From Lytechinus variegatus (lineage: Eukaryota; Echinodermata; Echinoidea; Temnopleuroida; Toxopneustidae): DNA of 64,000 bases. The stretch is taken from NCBI RefSeq assembly GCF_018143015.1, contig NC_054746.1, positions 44,672,701 through 44,736,700 on the forward strand, written 5' to 3'. Of this stretch, positions 1-13,911 are shown piece after piece. The notes beneath the pieces are model-generated. The model was given only the letters and a program-made list of their open reading frames with translations, had not been told where the DNA came from and did not search any database. How positions within the stretch are numbered: the stretch's first letter is position 1; every line of letters begins with the position of its first letter. Position numbers and translations under genes: made by a program.

Positions 1-261
1 CTAGTACTTTTATTGAGAGCTATTTTTACTTTTCTCTTCGTGATACGTATGTAATAATTTTGTTTTTCAATTATAGTACATAGGCAGGCACCTTACCACA
101 TATCTACAGGTACATGTAAGGCAAAATCTATTCCAAGTACACTATGATTTATGATAGGTTCAAAGTCTTTTTCAGTAAACACTACATAACTTCAGAGTCA
201 AAGGAAGTTCACAAGATATCATCAACAAACAAGAGAGATATATTTATAGTGCTATAAGACC

Positions 262-449
262 GGGGGGGATTTCATAAAGCTGTTCATAAGAGTGACTTTA
301 AGTTCGACTGGTGATCCTTTTTGTGGTAAATGATATCCACCATTAAATGATCATTGGTGACTATTCAGTTCATGCCATAATAAAGGTTCACCAGTCACTG
401 TTCTTTAAGTCACTCTTAACTTAATATGAATAGCTTTATGAAACACCCA
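262..449. mobile_element. Small inverted-repeat transposon, TTTCATAAAGCTGTTC family, copy 1
   Basis: The ends TTTCATAAAGCTGTTCATA and TATGAATAGCTTTATGAAA are inverted repeats, and most of the 188 bp folds on itself. The inner motif GACTGGTGATCCTTT recurs in copies at 4174 and 38051. It has no coding capacity. Target duplication is not clear. Confidence 0.75.
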
Positions 450-1508
450 CCATGTTCTGCTTCTACCAAAGCTTTAATACATACATGATGTATGTACACA
501 AAGAACACATTCTACATTATGGAAAAGTCCCTTGCAAGCAGTAAACTGAAAATACTGTATGAACTACATGTAACACTTTTCTGATCTGCAGTCTTCATTA
601 AGTCAATTATCAAATGCAGTCTAGGAATATAGACTTTTGCTTGAGATGGAATAAAAGTAAATGTACAGTATCATATTACCATATAGCAAATAAAAACAAT
701 TATTCCTCTGAAAAGGCATCTGACCTAAAGTACCTTCAGATGAATGATTTGGGGAAACTCAAGTAGTAAAAAGGGATGTTTTGGGTTGATCTTTAAGAGT
801 GAATTTTCTTCTCTTTCATTGTAAAAAAAACCCCAAACAGTTTTAAATACCACCTTTGTGAATTTGGGCCCTATTATAGTTTCTCTGGCTGAATAAACTA
901 TTAATATTATTATTTGTATTTGGCAAATACAAAAATACATTTCGGTATACCGGTAAACAATACAAAATAAGAAATACCAAAAATTGGAACGCCGGGTACA
1001 GAAAAAGTTAACTGAATTACTGTGGCATAAATCCTCCTGTCCCAAGATGTAGGTATCAGCATTATAGTATGTTCATGATTGAGTATTAAGATGAAAATAT
1101 TCGCAGCATTACATGTATGAATCGTATTAGCCTGGTATATGATCTGATAACATCTAAATGTCATATGAATAGCAATGAGTTGTTGCAAGACTTGATTAGA
1201 TGCTGTACTCATGAATTTAAACATAGTAGTTGTACATGTACATGTAAATAGAAGCTAATAATAGCATGTGAAAATGAATATGGAGGCAAGCATCTACAGG
1301 TATAGAAAAAATATATATTTTGTTGTACCAGATATATTTTCAAAGAACCATCATTTGTGTGTACACAAATACTACACAAACATGTTCGGGCGAAAAGGCA
1401 ACATAGGCCTATACATGAGGTTCTACCGATGATTAAATCTCACACTGAAAAAGTAGCAAAGACAACATAAAGAAGTTACAACTTATTTTAGAGTTATTGC
1501 TCGGAAAC
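450..1508. other. No gene seen
   Basis: AT-rich sequence with many ACATGTA words. I see no open frame with splice sites or similarity, and no clear repeat. Confidence 0.5.
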
Positions 1509-1755
1509 CAACTCGCATATTTGATGAGCTGTGACTTTGACCTCCGGACTTGGAATTCAAACTTAGAAGGTATTTTGGTGTCATCTACATGCACACCAAA
1601 TTTTTTTTAATCCATTGGATATTTTTCGAGTTTTTGCACGGAAACCAAGTGGGGGGACAGACGGATGTACGGACGGGAGGATGGACAAACAGACAAACGG
1701 ACAGAGGCAACGCTTAATGCCCCCTCCTGACTTCGTCTGCGGGGGCATAAAAAGG
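1509..1755. repeat. Dispersed repeat ending in a GACGGAC-rich tract and GGGGGCATAAAA
   Basis: A section with GTGACTTTGACCTCC, then ACCAAATTTTTTTTAATCC, then several GGACAGACGG/GGACGGG words, ends in GCGGGGGCATAAAAA. I remember this ending from many marine invertebrate genomes as a high-copy repeat. Family name unknown. Confidence 0.5.
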
Positions 1756-2979
1756 GGAAGAGAGAGAAAGCTACTTTGAGATAAATACAGTAGATCAAAG
1801 ATGCACGATAGAAAGAAAAGAGTTAAGAAAGAGAGGAGAGAGAAAGAGGGAAGAATGAAGAAAGTGATGGAAAGAGGCCAAATACTTGTGAGTGCAGTCA
1901 AGGTGTGCAAAGAATGCAAAGACTCATCTAGCACGAAACCAAATGTCATGGGAGACATGTTAATGGCATACAGATAGTAGGCAAGAATGAAAGGGGGAAA
2001 GCTCTCATCATTTGAGCAATGGATTCTGGTAAGCCAACGGCTATTTGTGGCTCGAAACTAGGCTTTCTATGATCGCTCTAAAGTCTACTTCACATGCACA
2101 TTATGAATGGTACCTATATATTGCCATGGACATGTGTATGATTTTCCCCTATAGAAAAATTCAGCATTCATTCCATATACATGTATATGTGCATTGCTTC
2201 TAAATAAAGTTGTGAGTGTACTTTACGATGTTTACACAAAATTTACCATATTACAGGTATCTTGAAAAATAAAATTATACAATAATAGCAAATAGCAATC
2301 GTAAACCTACTTTTTGATATTGGCATAAAAATACAATGCAACTTGCAAGACAACTAGTATAGGAAGGAATAGTGATAATGTCATTCCGTAATTTTATATA
2401 AATTGCGTGTAATTTGAGAGAGGGGGGGTGAATAAGCATGTACTTGAAATGATATTCTATGAAATTCATTCCAATGTAGGACCTTTAATAGATTCATGGG
2501 GAATGATTCCCCTCCCCTCCTTCAAGTGCTGTCAATGATAGTTTATGACTCATACTGCCAATCAAAACATTAATTTATGGAAAGAAAGTCTGATTACTCA
2601 TATTACGCCTTCATACACTGACTGATGACGACCAACAAATATCACAACCTTCAGTCACGCAGCACATGGTTGTCAAGCCCATAGGGGGGGGGGGGGGTAC
2701 CATTTCAGATTGACCCGTTTTTATTTTGCTTGTCAAATTTTTTCTCAGACAAAATGGTCAAAAGCTTTGACTTTTTTTGTTTTACTTCTCAATATTTCAG
2801 CAAGGAAAGAAAAAGGAATTGAACCCCCTAATCGATAATCCTGGCTACATTGTTTGTTAACATGTACCTTTCAGCATTTCCATTGATAGAAATTATATAT
2901 TTATGAATTTCATATTTTATTTTGTTCTAAAAAGTACATGTGTTCACGTCACAATGATGGCATCACTTAAAAATCATCT
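1756..2979. other. No gene seen; polypurine stretch and a G tract
   Basis: A GA-rich stretch covers 1755-1870. A run of 14 G lies at 2684-2697. The rest is AT-rich with no gene I can support. Confidence 0.5.
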
Positions 2980-4013
2980 GGGGCCCGTTTCTCAACACAT
3001 GGACAAGTTAGTCATATCTTTATCCACCAACCACGGAGTTAGTTCCAATCTTACTAAACCTGTTTCTCGATAGGCTTCCTAACTAGAATACCTTGATATC
3101 GATACTATCGGTAAAAATAGCAGACGAGACATAGCCTTAGTCACAAAATATCATAATTTTCAAAATTAAAAATTATGACAAAATTGCAAATATTGTGATA
3201 AATTGGGAAATAAATCTTTTCAAAATAATAGCACACGTGAATTATGCATCATACATACTTAGACCATGAAGACTGGAGCATTCAATTGCAGAGAAAATCA
3301 AATTATGAATAATTCATTTCATGACTAAAAAATCACTTGTGGACGTTTAGATGGGTACCCCCGGGATATCCAATTTTAATAGTTTACGAAAGTAAACCAT
3401 AATGGTTTTCTTTGTAAAATGATGATAATTATACGGTCTTTTATGATTCTAAACGTCATCAAAATATAGTTTAACGAAATATTTTTAATTATTGATACCG
3501 AAACATACGATATTTGAAAAATTATATGCATAAATTAAAGATAGAATTTATCCAACTGTTAATAGGGGTCTGAAAACAACAAATACGAATCCAGTTATGG
3601 ATGGCCTGACGTGGTAGAACCTTTATCGATTAAATCATTTTACTATTTCAAAATGAATGGTTTTGTGGCGTTTAACAACAGTTTTTATAGTTTATTTGTA
3701 TTACAATTATCATTGAATGCATTATCCCACTTGTTTTGTGATGTAATTTCAACCTCTATGATTGATTACGTAAGATTATAATTTTAAAATTTCTGAGCAC
3801 TTTTGCATGTCATAGTCTACCCACGTGATGCCACACGTCATTAAGAAAGAAGTTAGGACAGGTTCGGAGGTGTCATAAATATTTAGTGAGGTTGTTGCAC
3901 CCGATCTTGGTAAAGAGGGCTTCGTGAAACGGTTAGCGGACAAGTACATGTAGCTCACTATCTCCGATTTAGTCAAGAAGTTAGACTTATGACGGTGTTG
4001 AGAAACGGGCCCC
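2980..4013. mobile_element. 1.03-kb inverted-repeat transposon with GGGGCCCGTTTCTCAACA ends
   Basis: The first 19 bases, GGGGCCCGTTTCTCAACAC, recur as a perfect inverted repeat at 3995-4013. The inside is AT-rich and has no transposase-like frame. Superfamily uncertain, since I could not define a target duplication. Confidence 0.75.
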
Positions 4014-4173
4014 TGGTAGATGTACATTCATACATGTCGGGAGAGTACCGGTAATTGTATTTTATGCAGTTTATTCTAATTTTGGAACACTCCAATTTTG
4101 TTCTCCATGTATGTTTTTTTGTTAATAAAAATACAAAGAAAAAATGAATAGCCTATGTGTAATTGGGTGTACT

Positions 4174-4339
4174 GGGGTCTGTTTCATAAAGCTGTTCGTA
4201 AGTTAAGAGCGATTGGTGAACCTTTTTTACGCCCTAATCCACCGCCAATGAATTTACCATTTGCCACTAGAAAGGATCACCAGTCGTTCTTAAAGTCGTT
4301 CTTAACTTACTTGTACATATAGCTTTATGAAACACCCAC
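4174..4339. mobile_element. Small inverted-repeat transposon, TTTCATAAAGCTGTTC family, copy 2
   Basis: GTTTCATAAAGCTGTTCGTA at the left and AGCTTTATGAAACACCC at the right are inverted. The middle carries AAAGGATCACCAGTCGTTC, shared with copies at 262 and 38051. Confidence 0.75.
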
Positions 4340-7300
4340 CTGGTACATGTAGACCTACATGAACATTGGTCAGGTGAAATACTGATGAACAATTAAAGTA
4401 CAAACCAGTTCTACAACAAATGAGGAAGGTATGAGGAAGGTTATTTGTAAGTTTAATCTCCTTGGAATAAAATAAAGAAAAGGGTCTTTGACAACATTAC
4501 AAAAATTACTTGGGGTATGAAAATTGATTAAATTGAATTCATATGAGGAAGAAACAGAGCTACTCTTTAATTGCATCTACCTTGACCTTCATTTTACAGA
4601 AAACATCGGGAATTGACATGTGATTTCTGAATGAGATTGTATAGAAGGTGACATGCTCTCTCACACATACTGCAGGTGGATTTTATGCATAGATTGCACA
4701 GAATGGATCTTTTCCCCCATTAAGGTGCTCACAGCATTCCATTCAGGCTGACAAGTACATGTAGATACAGTTCATACCAACTTTGCTGTTTCTTAGGGGT
4801 TTTTTTTCATCTCTGACACAAACCCCCAAATGTTATCATCTTCATTATCGACGATGGCACAAACTTGTACCATATCTTTTTAATAGTTAACATGTATATA
4901 CAGTTTAAATTCAATTATTCCAATATCTGTACTTTTGCTATCATACACCACCAGTGTTTTAATCCACCATTCATGTTTATGATTCTCGCCCAATAAATTC
5001 TACTGAAACACAGCCCTAGAATACTACATGTATTATTCCCTTGGACAATGCACCTACATGTTCCATTAGAGAAGATAAAAATCAACCTTCTTCTCCATAT
5101 AGAGTAGGGCATTATAGTTTACTTGGGTTTGTAAAATTACCTTTTCTTCTTTCAGGCGTATGAAATGCTTTCGCATAAATTCTTATTCTGCTCGGCCGGC
5201 CCTAAAGTTCTTGTTAAGAAAGGGGGGTGGAGTAGTGTATTGTTTTTTTTTTAGCTACACGTAGAATGAAAATGACTAAATTGATGCTTAAGATACATGT
5301 AAGTAAATTTGAAGTTCAGTCATGCACATGTACATCCCAAGGTGACATTTATGAAAAAACATATACTCTTATTTTGTTGTTCCTTGTACTACATGAGCAT
5401 ACATGTATGTACATTTTTTAGTTTTGATCATTTACGCTGCTCTTTATATTTTTGTTCTCCCAAGTCCAAATTGAAAAATACTGTGAAAAAAAATATGGAT
5501 AGGATGTCCCGATAGACTAAAAAACATATCGAATCCTATGGGACACTAACTGCGCGTGCTTTCCGCGTGTGTCTACCACTCTATGGAAATACCATTGGAA
5601 ATTTCATGTTTTGTTAACAATTTTGTCATTCCTGAAAAAAGTTCCCACTTTTATCTCTAGTTCCAATGATATAATGCTGATGATATCATATTATTTCCAT
5701 TAAATAATTGAAATTTTTGCAAAGATGTTAGTTACATTCGCGTTTTGGAGTCAAAAACATCCCTTTCATATCAAAAATAGGATGAAACTCAATGTAAAAT
5801 CCTACTTTATGTCACCACAAACGATTTCCCACTCGTTCCAATTTCGCTTGATGGTATCGTACAGCTTAGTTCCCATGAGTCATTGTGCAGTTTTTTCTAA
5901 GCTTTACGATGATGTAAGAATGATGTTTATTTGTCAAACTTTGCGTTCGCGTTTTAGCTTTGAATAAACATGTGTCAGACCACAAGCCAATGGCAAAAGT
6001 TGTCATATTCGGGCCGGGCACATACTGTACATAATATGCAGTGCAGCAGGCAGGGGCCACGGCCGCCGTGCCCTAGCGCTAGCTGTGCTGCGCTTGTGCG
6101 ACTGTGCGTGTTCCGCTGAGCATTGGCAGGCAGAAGGGGTCCAAAAGGCGTAAAAGGACTTGATATGATGTGAAATTTTAGTACATTAGTTAAAACTACA
6201 TGTAGAATGACTACGGGAGAAACTCCAGAATCATGTCCATATAATTAATCTTCAACAATGATTGATTGATTCTGAAAGCAATATTTAAAGGATTTAATAA
6301 GATAGTCATCATCAATATAGATCCCCCTTTGATGACTCCCCTATCTGAATTCCTTTGATTTATATGTAAATCATTGGGGTACTATCCAACTCTGACAGGG
6401 TTTGAACTATATGGGCATGATCTTGATTAAATCTATTTTTTTTCATAATATAGAATGTAACCGCAAAGCAATTTGCACAAATTGAATGTTTATCTGCATG
6501 TTATTAGGTGTCAATATTTCTCTGCTTTTCATGATTATCCTTTACTATTCAGTGTTTTAATTGGTGGATAATTCCCCCAACTACAAAGCACAGGATCTGG
6601 GATTCAAATCACACAGTAGCACAAAGAGTTTTTCAGCAAGATGCAAAAGCCTCGGTTGCTGCACCAGAACCAAATCACCTGTAAATCAACCCGAAAACAC
6701 ATACCCTGTATTTGGAATATTCAGGAGCATTCTCCCTCCCAAATGAGCAAAAATTTGGGAGAGATTCTGGAAAATTTGTGGAGTTCTTTGGTTCGTTTTG
6801 AAATGTTTAAAACCATCCAAATACCCTCCAAAATAATCCTGAATTTGGCTTTGACAAATATCATTCAGGCAACATTTGGGATGTGTTCAGATAAAATGTG
6901 GTTGATAATCATTTTCACTTCTATTTGTTTATCTTTTCTGATAATTTACAATACATGTGTATTTTGTACATAATAGTGGCCTAAATGATCAATTAGTAAA
7001 TGGAAACCACAAAACACTACAGCAATCTATCTAGTCTGTACTTGCAAGGCATAGACAGGCATGCAGGCGATATTGCTATCTGGTGGATTCATCCATAGAC
7101 TTCATTAGAGCATTACTCGGATCCTAATTTTGTTAATACTAAATTGGGTGAAGTCAATTTAATTGCAGTAGCAAGAACCACTACATGTATGCGTGCGTAT
7201 CTGTGAGGGGAGATGAGGTGAGGTAAATATTTGCACATTTTCCCATAGTCCATGGGGATAAAACCACGTTGGATCATTCAATAAATAGAAAAGTAAATGA

Positions 7301-7370
7301 CATGCTCAATGTACAGTCACTTGCCCCATGAACCTGTAGGTTACTTGTACTTTTAAAATGCTTAAATATA
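4340..7370. other. No gene seen
   Basis: AT-rich. A GC-rich patch at 6015-6130 contains GGCCACGGCCGCCGTG but no open frame or promoter signature I trust. A possible worn tRNA-like B box (GGGATTCAAATCAC, 6600-6613) hints at an old SINE. Confidence 0.4.
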
Positions 7371-7845
7371 AGGTGGTTTCAGACCGCCTCGATATTCGCC
7401 AGTTCCAGGTATTCTCTGATCGGGAAATTTACCCCGATCAGAAAATACCAGGTATTTTGGTAATGTGAAAGCAAACTACGCGTAATCTCCCCGAAAGAAA
7501 ATACCCGCTAAATAGTAGGTACTTGGCGAAATTACGAGAACTTTCGTGGGGATTTTTCCAAGGTCGCAGGTATTTTGGCGATGTGAAAGCAAATTACGGG
7601 AACTTTTATCCCAGCGTGTCGTTGGGCGCGGCGGCGTGGGTGGCTGCTGGGCTAGAGATTTTGAATCTCCCGCCTTGCCTGCTTATCAGACCACACTGCG
7701 CATGCTCGTAACTTCGGGAACTTATCCCGAAGGATGTGTTTCGGGGCGGTGTGAATGCAGGAATAATTAACGGGTATTTTTTAGCCTTAAAAAGTTCTCG
7801 TAATTTAACGGGGATTCTTGTGATCGAGGCGGTTTGAAACCGCCT
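7371..7845. mobile_element. 475-bp inverted-repeat transposon with palindromic ends
   Basis: Ends AGGTGGTTTCAGACCGCCTC and GAGGCGGTTTGAAACCGCCT are inverted with two mismatches. Each terminal repeat is itself a hairpin (GGCGGTTT-G-AAACCGCC at the right end). The inside repeats AGGTATTTTGG and ATGTGAAAGCAAA-TACG twice. It is non-coding. Flanks are TATA and ATAT, so the target site is ambiguous. Confidence 0.75.
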
Positions 7846-8036
7846 ATATTTTGAAATAATATACTATCATGAAATTTTATTTCAGGGAGATTAAAGAGTG
7901 TAGACATTTAAGAATACTCTACAAGTTCATGAATACCTTGAGTGCAAAAAAAAAGCATCATCAATTCTTCTCTCATATACAGATTTACAATTCATGTGGT
8001 TTGAATGAATTCAAATTAAATCTAATCTGCATAATA

Positions 8037-8421
8037 GGTGGTGCTGCACCAGCCCGAGTTTGCTCGATCTTGAGATTATAGCACGGTCTGCCCTCTTCGC
8101 GATTAATCTTGAGATTCAAGAAACCCTGTCTCCACCATCCCAAGTAGAGCGATTTCTGCTCGAGCGAGGCTTCGATGCATTATGGTCTGATGCTGTACCT
8201 GCCAATTAGGGGGCTAATTCGTAAGAGCGTGCTATTTTGCAAATAATCACAAGTCAACTTGGGATTTTTTGCAAGAGCGGGCTATTTTGAGATTGATCCT
8301 GCGAACTAGCGTGGTAATTGCATCTCTATTACAAATAATAATGAGATTGTTAAGATCAGGATAATTTGCCCGATCAAAAATAGCGCGTTAATTTGAAAAC
8401 TCGGGCTGGTGCACACGTCCC
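8037..8421. mobile_element. Hairpin-ended TA-target transposon, short copy (385 bp)
   Basis: Ends GGTGGTGCTGCACCAGCCCG and CGGGCTGGTGCACACGTCCC are inverted, with TA on both sides. The same terminal and subterminal sequence recurs in the 901-bp copy at 13912. No coding capacity. Confidence 0.75.
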
Positions 8422-8423
8422 TA

Positions 8424-11087
8424 TTGTGTTGCTAAGAACATCTGACAAATTTTGCACTTTTTTCTGAGCATCAAATTTTGACTGAAATATTACTAAAAAA
8501 TGTATAATGCCACAAAATAAATTAATAATAACAAATGTTAAATGAAAATAATGTGAAAGAAATAGGAAGCTGATCCTGATATTGGGTTTTAGTTTTAATT
8601 ACGGTAGTTCTGTGATGTCACAGGCCATTAGTACCCCTATATGTTATTTCTAAGAAAAACATGAACTTACCAATATTGCTACATGTATATATTGATCACG
8701 ATTGATTTTTCAGGCATCATGAACGATAAAAGAATGGGGTTTTATGGACTTTACATGTATATCCCATGATATACAAGGTACATGTACATGTAGCTGTTAA
8801 CATGTGATGTTAGACAATCAAAACTTACAAAATTTTACAAAACATTGTTATTCTTTGTCAAACTCCCTATTTCCTTTTTTCTGTTTTTGTTAAAACCAAA
8901 ATAGTATCAGAGTGGACTTGGAGCCCCTTTAATATTAGAAATTCACATCAATAAACGAACAAAAAATGAAATCAATTACTTCAAATAGTAAAAAAGCAGG
9001 AAAGAACACAATTTCTTATATTCATGAACCATATAGAAATAGCTGTACATTGGAATCTGCTTTATGATTGATCAGGCCTACAGACTGTACATTGTCCACC
9101 TTCATTGTAATAATACTGGCCCCTTTTTTAAACCTATATCAAATACGTACATGCAGACCTGTCAAAAAGGAACCTTATTCCTGTATCGTCTAGTCCCCAG
9201 TGTGATCAGATTATATTGCAAGATATAGCTTACACAAAACCAATCAATGGTCAATTGCACAAGGATACTTTGGGTATCTTTTATTACACATCATGCATTA
9301 TTAATCATTATATTCACCCAGACATGAAATTGGCTACTGGTTTATCAAATGGGATAAAAGATGATAAAAGAAAATAGCATAATTTTTTATGCATAACAAT
9401 ATACATAAATTAAATTGGATGAATCATTAGAAATGTACAAAAGGGTTATGTGATAACATCAAAGAATGATACTCGGTGAAAAGCAGTGAAATTACTCGTG
9501 CCTTTTATTGGTTTGACACTAAAGTACACCTTGGTATGTACATTGTACTGGTGCAAAAGAAAGCACAGTTCTTGAAATCATAAAATTGAGAAGATACATG
9601 TACATGTAACTGTGGGTCTAACAATTTCAAATAAATCATGTACCCAATTTACATCACGCTGTAAATTATATAAAAACCAATATGATTTGCATACATGTAC
9701 AAAGTATGTATTCGCTTTCTGATCCTATTCAAAATAATTGAATATAAGCCAGCACTTTGCTTCCATAAATATTCCAACTGAGTTTTATAAAACCTAACAG
9801 CTTTATTAAACACTCCTACTATACTTGTTTTCCTCGTTATATGTTTGGTTCACGGATAAGTAGAAACGTGTACCCTAATTTTGGGCCTCCTAGCATCATG
9901 TTAATACTGTACACCATCCAGCCATGTTTCTTCAATTATGGATGGACTCTACACATGCCACACCAACTATTACTAAGCTTGAGCTCTGGCTGATCTGCAT
10001 CTTGTACTTTGCTTCTTATGAGTCTTTATCTTACAGTCAGCTAGTTTCTCGTATGTACATTAAAACCATAGAAAGTGGAAAAAGAGGATTGTGCACCCTT
10101 CACCTTCGATGGACCATAACTCTGTACCCTTGACAATTGTGATGCAAGAAAGAAATCAAATTAAAGTTGATGAGTTACTCAATCATGTAGAATAAACATC
10201 ACAAGAATAAATTATGCATTCTTGATACAGCTGACCTTTGAACTTTGGTTACTTTTTTTAAACACCCTGTATATTTTTATATGTATAGATTTGGGTGATT
10301 AAGAAGCACTTTCACTAACCATTCACAATCAATTCAATGAGGTTAGTTCCACTAAGAGTCAAACTAAGTTTTAGATCATTGGAGGACAGAATTTCTTTTA
10401 AACATATTGAGAGTGACCAGGATGCGCATAAAAGTTGGCCTATAACTATTTTGTGAAAATACATGGAACTTCAAAAGGCCATAGATTATGTCACTGCCTT
10501 GCTTGTATGATTCTAACTTTTTTAATCAAAATCAATTATTGAGGTGAATGTGTGCGCTGTATGTCGTATGATGTAGACTTTCAATGAAACTGTTATTGTA
10601 ATGTGTTAGCATTTCATCTAATTCCCAAATAGCATTCTTTTTATTTACAATGTTAAAATTGTACACACCAAATTAGAAATGATATGTACATGTGGCAACA
10701 AGATAAACACACAGCGATTTCACCTTGAAAAAAAAAACATAAAAGTTATTAGACAAAAACTATTACTGCTACCTTGCTCAACATGTACACGTAGGAAAAT
10801 ACGGTTTTCATCAACTATTTCAAAAGGAACCTATCACTCTATACAGCAGAGCATGAATGAAACCATGCTATAAATGAGCAATCGTATCGTCACAGTTTCC
10901 TCTCAGAAATGTGTGTGTTTTGTACAGTCAGCAAGCAAGCAATCGCAGCAATTTTCAACAGTGCACATGATTCTGTATTCTGTTCGTGAACGCAGGCAAG
11001 GGTTACAGCTTCTAACAGACTCAGCCAAAATGGCAGCATTGCTAGGGAACATTTGGGGAGATTGACTTGGAATTCTTAAAGCACACA
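8424..11087. other. No gene seen
   Basis: AT-rich single-copy-looking sequence. Short open frames here show no family motifs, and none has convincing splice sites. Confidence 0.45.
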
Positions 11088-11089
11088 TA

Positions 11090-11475
11090 CCCCTTTCATA
11101 AACCCAATTAAAATGAATTAGGCGGCTAATAGCAGCATAATTTGGTCGTAAAATTGGAGGAGGACAGGAGTTATCCGTATTACTCTGATGCTGCTATTAT
11201 CCGCATAATAGCGGCATCGGGATAAGATTTAGAGTTTATGAACGCATTTCCAAATAATGCGGATAATTGCCATGGTGCGGTCACAAGGTCACCCTTTTCC
11301 AACACAACTGCATCGGAGGGGGCGTGTCCAGTTGTCATGGCGATTATCCACCTTTTTCAGGACGGGCGCTCGTAAAAATAATGCGGCTTATTTTCGGAGT
11401 TTATGAACGCAATTTTTATTGATTTATCCGCATTACTCTTAGGCGGCTAATTGGAGGATAGGTTTATGAAAAGGG
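11090..11475. mobile_element. 386-bp TA-target inverted-repeat transposon
   Basis: The ends CCCCTTTCATAAACC and GGTTTATGAAAAGGG are inverted, with TA directly outside each. Both sides carry AGGCGGCTAAT further in. Non-coding. Confidence 0.75.
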
Positions 11476-11477
11476 TA

Positions 11478-12172
11478 ACAATCTCAGTTATCTTGGGCAG
11501 TTATACATGCAGTAATGTTCGGCTGATGCCCTGCCAGTTGGGAGAGGTACCATACCGCATATTTATTAAACTCAGCTGGATTACGTTGGAAGTTTTTTTT
11601 TTTAGTACATCCAAATACGCAATTATTGTTTCTTTAAATTGTATTCCTAATGTGTCTACTTACATGTAATATTGTGTGAATTGTAATTGAGCTAATTAAA
11701 GTTTGGATAGCATTACTTTGAAATGACTAGATAGCGGTTTCATAAAAGGGTACATCAGTAGACTGCCATTGGTGATGGGGAAAATGTAAGGGCAGCACTG
11801 CAACTGCTGAGAGCGCCAATGGCAATCGCCGTCTGTGCCATCAGTTACCGCAAGGGCTGGTCTACATTTATTATTATGTGTACCAAACTGTGTCATTAGG
11901 CTTTGGCATACCATGTATGAAATGAGTTAATATCTGCCTAGCTCAAAATCCTTTACATTCTCTTTCATACAGACTTTCCAGCTATAAATCCCTGCTTCAA
12001 ATATTCTTACATACATATAAAATTCAAAGGTATTGTAATGCTCTGTATTGCAAAAGGTCAAAAAGATTTAAATTCATCTTTTAAGTTTGATTATCAAACT
12101 GTACGGTTCAGGATATTCATTCCCTGAAGAATTCCATACAAGTAGAGACATCACCTTCGGATAGCAGCATTC
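11478..12172. other. No gene seen
   Basis: AT-rich sequence between two transposons, with no supported feature. Confidence 0.45.
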
Positions 12173-12174
12173 TA

Positions 12175-13162
12175 CAGTGCGTATCAAAAAAAAGTTTACA
12201 CTTTGAAAAAATCCTGTAAAATTATACATTTGTAATATTCTGAAGATTTTTCCACATTTTAACTTTGGTACAGATCCATTTAAACAAATGACGATATAAC
12301 TGTCGAAAAATAGTTCCGCTTGAGTGAGCACCACTTACTTTTGAAAAGTTGGTGAAAAATGATTTGCGCAGAACTTTGAAATAGTTATGCGAATAAAAGT
12401 AGACATTAATCATGAAGAACACGTTGAATTTAGCTAGTACAATTGATTTGAAGATACCTTTTACATTTTTAGCTTGTTTCCTTGCCCGAAACACTTCGAA
12501 GAGTGCATTGCGCCCCACCCAACTCCCCCAAACACAGAGGCCATCGTCACGATATTTGCCATACACTGAGCTGTGATTTACATGAAATGGCTTAGGCTTG
12601 ATTTTCATTTTGTTAATCATTGTCAAGCTTGGAAAAAGTGTGGAGAAACAATAATTAAATGAAAATGAAATGTGAACCCACTTTAAATGATGAAAACTTA
12701 GTGAAAAAAATGCTGGAGATGTCCGATATAAACTTTTGTTCAGATTTAGTTATGTCCTCAGATCCAGTTGGCACAAAAAGGGTAAAGGTTTTGCTTACTA
12801 AGTGTTTAAATTTCAATTTTGGTGGCAAAAAATGTTACAAAATGCTTGAATGTATCCATTTATTACAATTGACAAAAAGTGCATTGGGAAATGTATGAGA
12901 AATGTTTCGCAGGGTAAGTTTGATTTCACCATTTCCCCCTTGACACAGCGTGAAAACGAGCATTTCTGCGCAAAGAGATTTCTGCGAGCTTTACAAAAAT
13001 GGAGAGTGCTCACTCAAGTGTAACATTCTGTCAAAACTTTTACTTTCATTGGATAGATGAGACCCAAACCAAAGATTATATGTGAAAAAATTACCCACAT
13101 GTTGTATATTTTTTAATTCCCAGGGCTTTTTCAAAGTGTAAACTTTTTTTTGATACGCACTG
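12175..13162. mobile_element. Mariner-like non-autonomous element (988 bp)
   Basis: It starts CAGTGCGTATC followed by A-rich sequence and GTTTACACTTTG, and ends with the inverse, a terminal repeat of over 40 bp. TA lies on both sides (12173-12174 and 13163-13164). Weaker inverted similarity (CTTGAGTGAGCAC against GTGCTCACTCAAG) continues inward for about 150 bp. Short frames inside show no DDE transposase motif. TA target and CAGTG ends fit the Tc1/mariner group. Confidence 0.8.
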
Positions 13163-13164
13163 TA

Positions 13165-13909
13165 TAGTAGTGAGTGAATTACCACTATATCAGACATTAT
13201 CACTTTCTTGAGGGAGCATATTTTATGTCAGGGCATCTGAAAAAGCAATCCCTTGTAGTTGACCTGAGATTCTGTACCTGTAGATACACCTGATATTCTT
13301 TCAAAATAACATCAAAAGAACATCAAACTCACTATGATTGTTTTAATCTTTAACATAACACACATTCTCATTTTACCATTACCAATGGATGTGATGTTAG
13401 CATGTTCATGAATAGATGATTAAAATATAGGTCGTTACTCCATAACCAGCTTGATGCAAATACATTTATGAAATCATGATGATAAATCTAGTTAATCTAC
13501 ACACATATTCTAAATCTACATGTACTAAGGCTGTGTTTAGGCAACATATATAATCACAAACATGAATCATAATTTGTTTGGATTTCAGCCATTTTTATTC
13601 TTATGCAAGACTGATTACAATAGCATTGATAGCATATAAGCAAATGGAATACAATGTCATAGATTTTAGTCCTGCCACATCGACTGTATCAAGTCATATT
13701 TTCTATAAACCTTTAGAATAGCATATATTACAAATGTCATTGTGAACAGACAATACAATGTAAAAGCCAACAGCATGGCAGCCATCTGAGGCATACACAG
13801 ACACTACATGCACCAATTAAATATTCAGAAAGAGCATACACGTAGGTTCCCTAGGGGAATGTTCTTGCTTTGACTCAATTTATTCAGCTTTATGAAATGA
13901 ATGACACTT
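13165..13909. other. No gene seen
   Basis: AT-rich sequence with no supported feature. Confidence 0.45.
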
Positions 13910-13911
13910 TA

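Noticed and set aside
6015-6130. CpG-island promoter of an unseen gene
   Set aside because: Very short, and no exon with splice sites follows on either strand.
12222-12898. Frames of 134 and 79 codons in the mariner-like element as transposase
   Set aside because: No DDE or helix-turn-helix motifs are seen and they run in opposite directions, so chance frames are likelier.
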